Position numbers and translations under genes: made by a program
Notes under the pieces: model-generated
What the model was told of the DNA's origin: nothing
Database searches by the model: none
Seen by the model: the letters and a program-made list of their open reading frames with translations, nothing else
Assembly (NCBI GenBank): GCA_002730875.1
Contig: PCBI01000020.1
Span: 1 to 41,533, forward strand
Direction of reading: 5' to 3'
Source of the DNA: Spirochaetaceae bacterium
GTDB taxonomy: Bacteria; Spirochaetota; Leptospiria; Leptospirales; Leptonemataceae
DNA length: 41,533 bases
In this document: one piece after another, positions 33,856 through 41,312 of the stretch
Numbering within the stretch: the stretch's first letter is position 1
How the letters are laid out: the number at the start of each line of letters is the position of its first letter

Positions 33856-36800
33856 ATGATTCGAATTATCCATTTCTTCGTAAGACAGAGACTTTTTATC
33901 AATCTGCTGGTTGTGATGATACTTCTGGCAGGAACCCGAACCATACTCAATATGAATAGGGAGGCTTTCCCGAACGTAAACTTTGACCGGGTATCCATTA
34001 CCACGATTTATCCCGGAGCGTCCCCGGATGAAATCGAACAACTGGTCAGTATTCCCATCGAAAAAGAGCTGCGATCGATCAGCGGGCTGGACAAGGTAAA
34101 CTCCTACAACCTGGAAAACATTTCGGTATTCGTGCTTGAGATTGACCCGGATGCCTCGGACAAGAAGAAAATCATCGACGATATCAAAGACGGAGTGGAT
34201 GCCACGGTGGACGATTTGCCCGCCAATGCTGAGCTTCCCATTGTAGAAGAGATTACATTCGATACTCAACCGGTGATCGATGTGGCCCTTTTTGGCGGCG
34301 ACGGGGACCTGGAAGACTACCGCAAGCTCAGGCAAACCGCGCAGCATCTGGAAGACTATCTATACGACATCGACGGCGTGGCCGAGGTCGAGCTTTACGG
34401 TTACCGGGACCGAGAATACCTGGTAGAGGTCCAGCCCGAAGCCCTGCGAAGGGACCGGATCGGCTTCAATGACGTAATCCAGTCCATAGCCAATCGAAAC
34501 CTGAACCTGCCGGGCGGAGTCATCCGAAAAGGACCAAACGAATATCTCCTTCGCACAAAGGAGCAATACAAGAATGCCGATGAAATCGCTCGCACGGTGG
34601 TGCAGGCAAACATTGGCGGCGGCGTCCTTCGAGTCGCTGATCTTGCCCGGGTGATTGACACCTACGAAGAGCCGGATTTACTGGAGCGCTTCGGGGCCCA
34701 GCCGGCCATCATCATGAAGGTCTGGAAAAAGCAAGAAGCGGATATGCTCATTCTGGCAGACGCTTTAAAAGGGCAGCTAAACGATTACAGGAAAACGCAG
34801 CTCCCGGAAGGAGTAAAGCTCCAATCCTTCAATGACCAGAGCCGCTTTGTGCGAACAAGGCTTTCCAGCCTGCTAATCAACGGCGGCATCGGTTTCGCCC
34901 TTCTTGCCATCACATTGATCCTTATCCTTGGAGTGCGGATGAGCTTCATTGTAGGTATGTCCATTCCGGTGGCCTTCATGGTTGCCTTTATGGGCATGTC
35001 CGTGGTAGGGATCACTCTGAACGTTATATCCATGTTTGCCCTGGTAATGGTTCTGGGTATGATCGTGGATTTCTCGATTGTAGTGGCGGAGAATGGCTTT
35101 CGCTACATGGAAGAGGGATACGATCGGGTGGAAGCTGTGGAAATGGGCACCGCGGAAGTATTCTGGCCGGTAACTACCACTCTACTCTGCATTACTGCCG
35201 CTTTCTTTCCCCTGCTCTACATGACCGGCATTGTGGGCAAATTCGTCTGGTCCATTCCCATGGTGATCATCCTGTGTCTTTGCGCCAGCTGGCTGGCCGC
35301 CATGTTTATCTTGCCCAGTCACCTGGAAACATTCGCAAGGGTAGACGATGCGGATCGACTGGAAGGCACTTCGCAATCCAGAGCAAATCCTGCGCTTAAC
35401 GGCGGCGACAACAGCTTACAAACAACGGCCAATGGCGGTGGATCCGATGGCGGCTTTTTCGGTAAACTCACCGATAGGTACGCCGGCTTTCTGAACTTCT
35501 GTCTGGAACGAAGGTATCTGGCTGTGGGATCATTGATCGGCGTTTTCTTTCTATCTCTTGTGCTGGCCGGTGTAGCTCTGGGATTCGTCTTCTTTCCGGG
35601 CGGCGGAGGCGAAGGAATACTGGTTCGCACAAGAATGCCCCAGGGAACGAATCTGCAAACCAATCTGGAAGCCCTCAAACCCCTGGAACGATTGGCCCTG
35701 GAGACTCTGCCTCCGGAAGATCTGGAATCGATGCAAACTCGAGTGGGCGTGGAACTGGCCAATCCCACGGACCCGGCGCCTTCGGAAGCCACGCACCGGG
35801 GCACGTTGATTCTGAACCTAACGCCGGTGGGCGAGCGGGAAAAGGAAGCCGGAGATATGCTGGCGGCCCTGCGAAAGGCAGCCGAGAAAGGTCGCAAAGA
35901 AGGCACGGTCCATCCCGATCTAACGCTGGACTTTCGAGTACAGGAAGGCGGGCCCCCTGTGGGCATGCCGGTGAACGTAGAGATTCGCGGGGACGATATA
36001 GAAACGTTACGAAAGATTGCCGACGAATACATGGCCTATTTGAGAACCATAAACGGAGTATTCGATGTATCCACCGATCTCGAGCCCGGGAAGCTGGAGT
36101 ATCGATTCGATGTAAATGAAGTAAAGGCAGCCCGCTCCGAGCTAAACGTGGCCAACATCGCAACAACCATTCGAGCCGCTTTCGACGGAGCCATCGCCAC
36201 CACGGTCAATGAAGGCGAAGACGAAATCGAGGTCCGCGTCAGATTTCCGGACCGAGCCCGAAAGGGGGAAGAGAACCTTCGCGAAGTCTACGTTTCCAAC
36301 AACAAAGGCGGTCTGGTTCCGCTGAGCGCTGTCACCGACTGGGGCGAGCCTACGCCCGGCTACAGCATGATCAATCGCCTCAACTTTCGACGTGTAGGCA
36401 AAGTACAGGCAAACGTAGAAAAAGACACCATCACATCTGCTGAAGTAAATGCAAAACTAATAACGAAGTTCGCAGACATTGAAAAACGATACCCGGGATA
36501 CACCATAAACTACGGGGGCGAAGAAGAAGACCGAAATGAATCCCTGGGCAACCTGGCGGTGCTATTTGGCTTTGCAATGCTCACCATTTATATGATCCTG
36601 GCCAGTTTCTTCCGGTCGCTCATTCTGCCGGTGGTGGTAATGAGCGCCATACCTTTTGGTCTTGTGGGGGTGATACTTGCGCTGCTGGCGCACAACGAGC
36701 CGCTATCATTCATGTCTTTGCTGGGGGTAGTCTCACTGGCCGGCGTTGTGGTCTCCAATACCCTGGTTCTGGTTCAGTTCATCATTAATAGAAGAAAAGA

Positions 36801-37092
36801 AGAATCAGATCTGCAAACCGCCATTGTACGAGCTGGCTCCATGCGCTTCCGTCCGGTATTGCTGACATCGCTAACCACTGTTCTGGGTTTGATCCCCACT
36901 GTGTACGGAATCGGCGGAGAGGACGCCTTTGTGGCGCCGCTGGCCCTGTCTTTTGGCTACGGATTGATCTTTGCCACTTTCATTACACTGGTTCTGGTAC
37001 CCTGCCTGTATTTCATTGCCGAGGACTTCAAGGTGCTCATGGGGCGAATGCTGGAGCGATTCGGTATTTCCCTGCCCGCGCCACCGCAATGA
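33856..37092 (+). CDS. RND (AcrB-like) efflux transporter
   Basis: A 1078-residue RND permease with twelve membrane segments expected: one at the N-terminus, about five around residues 335-490, one near 560 and five near 900-1060. Two large periplasmic loops separate them. NREAFPNVNFDRVSITTIYPGASPDEIEQLV and the duplicated C-terminal half match HAE1/AcrB-type transporters. In the fourth helix the proton-relay region reads VLGMIVDFSIVVAENG, with one Asp where AcrB has two. A Gly/Asn-rich linker (about 500-530) is unusual. No adaptor (MFP) or TolC gene flanks it, so the partners are elsewhere. Substrate unknown. ATG 33856. Confidence 0.93.
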   Translation: MIRIIHFFVRQRLFINLLVVMILLAGTRTILNMNREAFPNVNFDRVSITTIYPGASPDEIEQLVSIPIEKELRSISGLDKVNSYNLENISVFVLEIDPDASDKKKIIDDIKDGVDATVDDLPANAELPIVEEITFDTQPVIDVALFGGDGDLEDYRKLRQTAQHLEDYLYDIDGVAEVELYGYRDREYLVEVQPEALRRDRIGFNDVIQSIANRNLNLPGGVIRKGPNEYLLRTKEQYKNADEIARTVVQANIGGGVLRVADLARVIDTYEEPDLLERFGAQPAIIMKVWKKQEADMLILADALKGQLNDYRKTQLPEGVKLQSFNDQSRFVRTRLSSLLINGGIGFALLAITLILILGVRMSFIVGMSIPVAFMVAFMGMSVVGITLNVISMFALVMVLGMIVDFSIVVAENGFRYMEEGYDRVEAVEMGTAEVFWPVTTTLLCITAAFFPLLYMTGIVGKFVWSIPMVIILCLCASWLAAMFILPSHLETFARVDDADRLEGTSQSRANPALNGGDNSLQTTANGGGSDGGFFGKLTDRYAGFLNFCLERRYLAVGSLIGVFFLSLVLAGVALGFVFFPGGGGEGILVRTRMPQGTNLQTNLEALKPLERLALETLPPEDLESMQTRVGVELANPTDPAPSEATHRGTLILNLTPVGEREKEAGDMLAALRKAAEKGRKEGTVHPDLTLDFRVQEGGPPVGMPVNVEIRGDDIETLRKIADEYMAYLRTINGVFDVSTDLEPGKLEYRFDVNEVKAARSELNVANIATTIRAAFDGAIATTVNEGEDEIEVRVRFPDRARKGEENLREVYVSNNKGGLVPLSAVTDWGEPTPGYSMINRLNFRRVGKVQANVEKDTITSAEVNAKLITKFADIEKRYPGYTINYGGEEEDRNESLGNLAVLFGFAMLTIYMILASFFRSLILPVVVMSAIPFGLVGVILALLAHNEPLSFMSLLGVVSLAGVVVSNTLVLVQFIINRRKEESDLQTAIVRAGSMRFRPVLLTSLTTVLGLIPTVYGIGGEDAFVAPLALSFGYGLIFATFITLVLVPCLYFIAEDFKVLMGRMLERFGISLPAPPQ

Positions 37093-37590
37093 TCCAGGCC
37101 GCAATAGGAGGGGGACACTCGGCCCGCATGACGGGGCCGTTGTCTCACCGCAGGGTATCAACCGCGCAAAACGGACGACGAATCACTTCCTCAGAACCCG
37201 GCTGGGCAAGGTAGTCCGGGCCTTCCCCTTACGGGCGGAGCGGTAAGAGGCCACCATCCGCAGTGCGCCGGTCTCCAGAATCAATTCTACCTCAAGATGG
37301 CTCCCAGACCTTTTAACCGCTCACTGAAGAATATTACAGAAATTCCCCGTTAGCTCCAATAGCTGCGTCCGGTTGCAAAAAAAATGGAACCACGGAGCCG
37401 GCCAGGCGTCTAAGCCCCGGACCTGGTCCAATGAATCTCTGGCTGCAAAGTCCGGAAAATGACGACTCCAAAATCCCAAAATCGGCTCCGTACTCAGTAG
37501 TTTAGAAAAACAGAATTGCAAAAATCCCAGCTTCTTTTCGAATTGTTGGGACTCACCGGGCGGAGCTGTGTACGAGCGACAAAAAATGCG
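37093..37590. other. Gap before the recombinase gene
   Basis: About 500 bp without a convincing gene; minus-strand frames (37321-37614, 37494-37754) are shadows. A short CTTAC..GTAAG hairpin lies at about 37229-37249. It separates the chromosomal RND gene from the integron-like array and may hold the left edge of the mobile region. Confidence 0.35.
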
Positions 37591-37620
37591 CAACAATTGC
37601 GCAAATGGGCACAATTGTTG
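37591..37620. promoter_or_regulatory. Inverted repeat just upstream of the recombinase start
   Basis: CAACAATTG (37591-37599) and CAATTGTTG (37612-37620) are a perfect 9-bp inverted repeat with a 12-bp spacer, ending 2 bp before ATG 37623. A nested palindrome GCGCAA-CAA-TTGCGC overlaps the left arm. A third related AATTGTTGG lies at about 37543. It could be an operator controlling the recombinase. Confidence 0.5.
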
Positions 37621-37622
37621 GT

Positions 37623-38669
37623 ATGCAGAGAAATCCGATCACTATCCGTGTGGATTCCTTCTCCCCCGGCAAGCTGGCGCTTCGATTTTCTTACAACGAA
37701 GAAATCCAAGCCCAGCTTCGGCAGATACCAGGAGCATACTACTCGAGAGAGCATAGATGCTGGGCAGTGAAAGCAGATGTGGAACCACTAAAGCAGCTTC
37801 AGCGTTCCTTCGATCTCAGGATCATCCATTCCGGTAAACTTGCCCTATTAGACCTCAAGCAGGAGCTCAAGCTAAGGAGATACAGCAATCAGACGGCATT
37901 GTCCTATGAGTGGATCAACCGACGGCTAATTATCTTCACAGGGAAGCGTCCCAGAGATATCGAGGCCGCCGATGTCAGGCGATTCCTGGTTGAGTGGGCC
38001 GAAGCGGCAGAGCTCTCAGACTCCACCTATGGGCTCGCCCTGTCTGCCATTCGATTCTACCACGGCAAGGTGCTGGGCAAGCGAGCGATCTATAAGATCG
38101 GTCACGGAAAACGAGGCCGCAAGCTACCGGGCGTTCTGAGTCTCAGTGAAGTTCAACGGATACTGGGTTCCACCGCGAACCTGAAGCACAAAACAATTCT
38201 GACCCTGGTCTACTCCGCCGGTCTACGCGTAGGCGAAACGTCCAATTTGCGGGTCCATGACCTGGACTTCCAGCGTGGAGTAGTAAATGTCCGATCCGGA
38301 AAAGGGAAAAAGGACCGAATCAGCCTGTTTCCTGAGTCGGCCCAGCAGCTGGCCCTGGAGTACATGAAGGTCTACCGCCCCGGACGATGGCTCTTTGAAG
38401 GTCAGGAAGCCGGCCCAATGCACATCAGATCGCTGGAAAAGATTTTCCAGGTAGCTCTGAAGCGCGCCAATATTCAGAAGAATATCTCCATTCATGGGTT
38501 ACGGCATGCCTTTGCCACTCACCTTCTCGAACAAGGAATAGACCTGCGCTATATCCAGCAACTCCTGGGTCATGCATCGGCCAGAACGACCCAGGTTTAC
38601 GCTCATGTCTCTACCGGTAAACTAAGCAGCATCAAGAGTCCGCTGGAATTGATGCGACAGGCTTCATGA
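37623..38669 (+). CDS. Tyrosine recombinase of an integron-like array
   Basis: A 348-residue tyrosine site-specific recombinase from ATG 37623 (37605 possible). The catalytic set is complete: Arg202 (SAGLRVGE), Lys near 227-229 (SGKGKKDR), His291/Arg294 (HGLRHAFATHLL), His317 (LLGHAS) and Tyr326 (TTQVYAHV). The N-terminal SAM-like domain spans about 72-160. Residues 1-70 form an extra domain with IPGAYYSREHRCWAVK, like the W-containing motif in HARP-type modules and some bacterial integrases. It appears to lack the insertion before the HxxR box that marks classical IntI. The C-terminus IKSPLEL recalls IntI's RSPLD. It reads in the same direction as the cassettes. Confidence 0.88.
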   Translation: MQRNPITIRVDSFSPGKLALRFSYNEEIQAQLRQIPGAYYSREHRCWAVKADVEPLKQLQRSFDLRIIHSGKLALLDLKQELKLRRYSNQTALSYEWINRRLIIFTGKRPRDIEAADVRRFLVEWAEAAELSDSTYGLALSAIRFYHGKVLGKRAIYKIGHGKRGRKLPGVLSLSEVQRILGSTANLKHKTILTLVYSAGLRVGETSNLRVHDLDFQRGVVNVRSGKGKKDRISLFPESAQQLALEYMKVYRPGRWLFEGQEAGPMHIRSLEKIFQVALKRANIQKNISIHGLRHAFATHLLEQGIDLRYIQQLLGHASARTTQVYAHVSTGKLSSIKSPLELMRQAS

Positions 38670-38698
38670 ATAGCCTACATAGCGCTCCGCCCCGGGCA

Positions 38699-38720
38699 AT
38701 TAAAGACGTACTTATGCGCC
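38699..38720 (+). other. Candidate attI-like site
   Basis: TTAAAGACGTAC (38700-38711) followed by TTATGCGCC lies 30 bp after the recombinase stop. The same TTAAAGACGTAC block precedes the core GTTAGGC of the complete attC-like site at 40777-40794. The core here is TTATGC, degenerate. It marks the junction between the recombinase gene and cassette 1. Confidence 0.45.
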
Positions 38721-38792
38721 ATCTCGCTGCTCTCTCCGAAACCCTCAGGAAGAATTCTTCGGGGAGCTAATCTAAAAGGAGGAAGTCAAAAA

Positions 38793-39251
38793 ATGAAAAC
38801 ACCAGCGTCTATACTTCTAATCATTTCGCTACTGGGTTTGATAATTTTCGGAATAGCATCTGCTGATACGATCCATACTCAGTTTTTTTCGAGCACCGAC
38901 TCCTTTGGTAAAGCGGAACTAATGCAGGAATGCAGAAAGAGAGGTGAAAACGGACCGGGAGCCGTTGAAACATGTACTCTTATAGTCGAACGAGCGGCCA
39001 GTGAATATCGTCATGGGCAACGACTCTATTTAGCCACTGAATTGCTCCTATGCCTCATTCAGCTGCTCCATACCATTTCGCTCGTGGCATTCCTCAGGAA
39101 TGGAAGTGTCAAACACCTGAGGCGATCCGCAATTTGGTCCTTAATCCCGGGCACCTCACCGGGTCTGGTTTTGGGCATACCCTTCGGTATTTGGGCTCTC
39201 TTTTCTCTAAAGCGCAACTCTCGAGTTATTGTGAGTAATCCCGAGTCATAA
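38793..39251 (+). CDS. Cassette 1: unknown membrane protein
   Basis: A 152-residue protein from ATG 38793 with an excellent ribosome site, AAGGAGG (38776-38782). Residues 6-24 are hydrophobic (ILLIISLLGLIIFGIASA), which may be a signal anchor. A charged, Cys-containing part follows, then hydrophobic segments at about 78-100 (YLATELLLCLIQLLHTISLVAF) and 115-137 (SLIPGTSPGLVLGIPFGIWALF). No family recognised. The strong ribosome site suggests it is well translated. Confidence 0.7.
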   Translation: MKTPASILLIISLLGLIIFGIASADTIHTQFFSSTDSFGKAELMQECRKRGENGPGAVETCTLIVERAASEYRHGQRLYLATELLLCLIQLLHTISLVAFLRNGSVKHLRRSAIWSLIPGTSPGLVLGIPFGIWALFSLKRNSRVIVSNPES

Positions 39252-39268
39252 ATAGAGCGCTCAATGGC

Positions 39269-39413
39269 GCATAACTGCACTGTAAGCGCTGCGAGCTCGG
39301 TTCGCTCGCTCCTCGGGTTTTCGCGCTTGTGCCCGGAGGGTATTCGGCCGAAGCCCGCTAGAGCTGAAATCCCTTCCCTGCCCAATCTCTGTGCGGCCTG
39401 GCAACTTCGCTTA
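39269..39413 (+). repeat. attC-like site 1, 3' core damaged
   Basis: The 5' arm is GCATAAC (39269-39275) then TGTAAGCG (39281-39288). The interior repeats the GCTCGGTTCGCTCGCTCCTC and GGCCTGG blocks of the other sites. The 3' arm CGCTTAA is at 39407-39413 and continues AAGACGTA, but instead of the GTTAGGC core it reads CCTGTCTGG. The site is about 145 bp to that point, shorter than the others because the internal hairpins are missing. Confidence 0.7.
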
Positions 39414-39647
39414 AAGACGTACCTGTCTGGAAATTACCCGCATGTCATAACCCGAACCCATTCGGGGGGCAGGTTCGGGTTAAAGCAAGCCTCGGACGCG
39501 CAGTCGAACTTTCTATACGAACTTCAGAGGGTGCGCGTTCCACATAAAGTCTGGACAAGATTTTATGCGAACCAATGGTTCGCATAATAGAGCGTGCGGG
39601 ATTTATTCGGAACTCTGTGGGTTTCGGACGAGTAATAGACGTTAGGC
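39414..39647 (+). other. Gene-free insert with two hairpins, ending in a GTTAGGC core
   Basis: Between the damaged arm of site 1 and the GTTAGGC at 39641-39647. It holds TAACCCGAAC..GTTCGGGTTA (39447-39481, perfect 10 bp) and TTATGCGAACC-AAT-GGTTCGCATAA (39563-39587, perfect 11 bp). The second contains TTATGCGAAC, also seen in the 72-bp repeats at 26.4 kb. It may be a gene-less cassette or remnant of another attC-like site. Confidence 0.5.
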
Positions 39648-39662
39648 GGCATCGCCATAGTT

Positions 39663-39839
39663 ATGATAATTCTCTATTTAATAATACTGGCAGCAGTGCT
39701 CGTAACCGTCACGGTCGGCCTTGTGGTTACTCTGTCCTCTCGAAAGAAAACTAAATGCCCGTCATGTGAGTATATCATTGAATCAGAGATGATGGAACCG
39801 CAGTATTGTCCAGAATGCGGCGCAAAACTCAAGAGATGA
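39663..39839 (+). CDS. Cassette 2a: 58-residue membrane zinc-ribbon microprotein
   Basis: A small gene from ATG 39663. Residues 2-24 form one membrane segment (IILYLIILAAVLVTVTVGLV). The C-terminal half has two CxxC pairs, CPSC at about 32-35 and CPEC at about 49-52, a zinc-ribbon pattern. Its TGA stop (39837-39839) overlaps the ATG of the next gene (39836-39838), so the two are translationally coupled. It begins 15 bp after the GTTAGGC core at 39641-39647, the usual place for a cassette gene. Function unknown; it may anchor or assist its partner. Confidence 0.7.
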   Translation: MIILYLIILAAVLVTVTVGLVVTLSSRKKTKCPSCEYIIESEMMEPQYCPECGAKLKR

Positions 39840-40549
39840 ATAACAAAAAGATAAAGAAATGGATTAACCAGAACCCCGAGCTACTCCATGGTTTCGACTA
39901 CAACAAAGATGGAATTGTGGATGAGCTTGAGGCGACTACTGTCTACGCTCTACTTGCCGAATACATTAAGGCGTATGAGGCAGGATCCCTCTGGGTCGGT
40001 CAAAATCAAAAAGGCAATGATATTGGTCCCCTTCCTTTGCTAGATATTCCTCGCGAATCAGTAATTCAGGTGAGACCGGCTGAGCAAGACTCCTGGCTGC
40101 CACTTGAACTCCTGCTGACTGCTCTAAACAAGCTCAAACCGAAAGTGCAATCCGCCGCAAAACCTAGCGCATCACTCAGAGCAGAGACCACCATCCGGAG
40201 AACTGTCAGAACAAGCTCCCCCAACAGAATCCTGATTTCAACAACTGATGAAATCCAGGGCTACCGTATCGTTGAACACCTTGGACTTGTTTGGGGAGTC
40301 AGTGCTCGCGCCCGAAATGCCGTCTTCGATCTCATTGCATCTTTTGATCAACTATTTGGCGGCGAAATTAGCTCTTATACGAAACTTGCAATCGACACAC
40401 GGCAAGCGGCACTGGACAGAATTCTTGCCTCCGCAGCTCGCAAGGGAGCTAACGGCATCGTCCGTCTGATCTTCGACAGCAACAGCACTGCCCAGGGCTC
40501 ATCTGAAGTCGTCGCCTATGGGACGGCAGTGAGATTGGTACCCAAGTAA
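39836..40549 (+). CDS. Cassette 2b: EF-hand / GYF-like / YbjQ-like protein
   Basis: A 237-residue protein from ATG 39836, overlapping the microprotein stop by ATGA. Residues 21-32 (DYNKDGIVDELE) are a textbook EF-hand calcium loop with ligands at positions 1, 3, 5 and 12. Residues about 52-100 (WVGQNQKGNDIGPLPLLDIP..DSWLPLELL) look like a GYF_2-type domain. From about residue 132 the protein resembles YbjQ/UPF0145 (STTDEIQGYRIVEHLGLVWG, ASAARKGANGIV, EVVAYGTAVRL). I do not know this combination. A longer frame from 39806 is open but the overlap start is more natural. Probably cytoplasmic. Confidence 0.75.
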   Translation: MNNKKIKKWINQNPELLHGFDYNKDGIVDELEATTVYALLAEYIKAYEAGSLWVGQNQKGNDIGPLPLLDIPRESVIQVRPAEQDSWLPLELLLTALNKLKPKVQSAAKPSASLRAETTIRRTVRTSSPNRILISTTDEIQGYRIVEHLGLVWGVSARARNAVFDLIASFDQLFGGEISSYTKLAIDTRQAALDRILASAARKGANGIVRLIFDSNSTAQGSSEVVAYGTAVRLVPK

Positions 40550-40562
40550 TCGTGGCGACGCC

Positions 40563-40794
40563 GCCTAACTGCACTTTAAGCGCTGCGGGCTCGCTGCGCT
40601 CGCTCCTCGGGTTTTCGCGCTCTCGGCCGACGGCCGCTAAAGCGAAAATCTCGGCTCTCCCCAATGCCTGTACGGCCTGGCCTCGTTGCAGCCGCGCATT
40701 TTGGGGATATTAGAATGCGCGGCCGCAAGCGCCGCTCAAACCAAATTGCGCGCCACAAAAGGCGCGCAACTTCGCTTAAAGACGTACGTTAGGC
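40563..40794 (+). repeat. attC-like site 2 (complete)
   Basis: 232 bp. The 5' arm GCCTAAC (40563-40569) and TTAAGCG (40576-40582) is complementary to the 3' arm CGCTTAA (40773-40779) and GTTAGGC (40788-40794), the arrangement of an attC site. Internal hairpins: GCCGCGCATT/AATGCGCGGC (40691-40723) and TTGCGCGCC/GGCGCGCAA (40746-40769). Much longer than typical attC, but within the range seen in chromosomal integrons (60 to about 150 bp) only if extended, so it is unusual. Confidence 0.8.
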
Positions 40795-40828
40795 GCCATA
40801 GAAGCAAGGGCTATATCTGACAGAGAGC

Positions 40829-41296
40829 ATGAATAAACACTTCGATCATCTCGTTCAGTTCCAGAATAGGATCGTCAGAGGCATTAATCTGGATTACGGA
40901 CCAGCCCAGGAGCTGAAAGATGCTGAGCCCTTGGGAATCCAACTGGAATTCCAAGAAATCGACAATCTCCTGGCGATCCATCTAGATTTATCAACGGATG
41001 CTATCGGTATTCAGGTCTCTCCAAAATCAGAATCACATCCAAAGAGCCACCGAAGCAGTGGCCCATCCTTCTCCCGACTTGCGGGTCAGCCATTGAAACA
41101 TCTCTTCATGGACTATAGGGCATCTCCAAAGCTCGCACTGTCTTCTAATTTTCCCGGGACTGCCATTGACCTGACAATTAGGTCCGCATATCTTCAATTC
41201 CAGAATTATCAGTTAGAAGTCACTGACACTTTTGCCATCTCCCAAATAGCAAAGAATGCCATCAATGTCCCCGATCTCTGGAGCCAAATCTTCTAG
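40829..41296 (+). CDS. Cassette 3: unknown soluble protein
   Basis: A 155-residue protein from ATG 40829, 34 bp after the core of site 2. No signal peptide or membrane segment. It starts MNKHFDHLVQFQNRIVRG; a Ser/His-rich stretch occurs mid-way (SESHPKSHRSSGPSFSR), and the second half has GTAIDLTIRSAYLQFQNYQLEV. No family recognised. Codon use looks ordinary for cassettes, and the gene ends 16 bp before the next site. Confidence 0.65.
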   Translation: MNKHFDHLVQFQNRIVRGINLDYGPAQELKDAEPLGIQLEFQEIDNLLAIHLDLSTDAIGIQVSPKSESHPKSHRSSGPSFSRLAGQPLKHLFMDYRASPKLALSSNFPGTAIDLTIRSAYLQFQNYQLEVTDTFAISQIAKNAINVPDLWSQIF

Positions 41297-41312
41297 AATT
41301 CGCTTCTACGGC

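Noticed and set aside
39264..39587. Open frame of 107 codons
   Set aside because: It spans site 1 and the hairpin insert; no protein features.
40576..40758. Minus-strand frame repeated at 41326-41508
   Set aside because: Both lie inside attC-like sites; the similarity reflects the DNA repeat, not a gene family.
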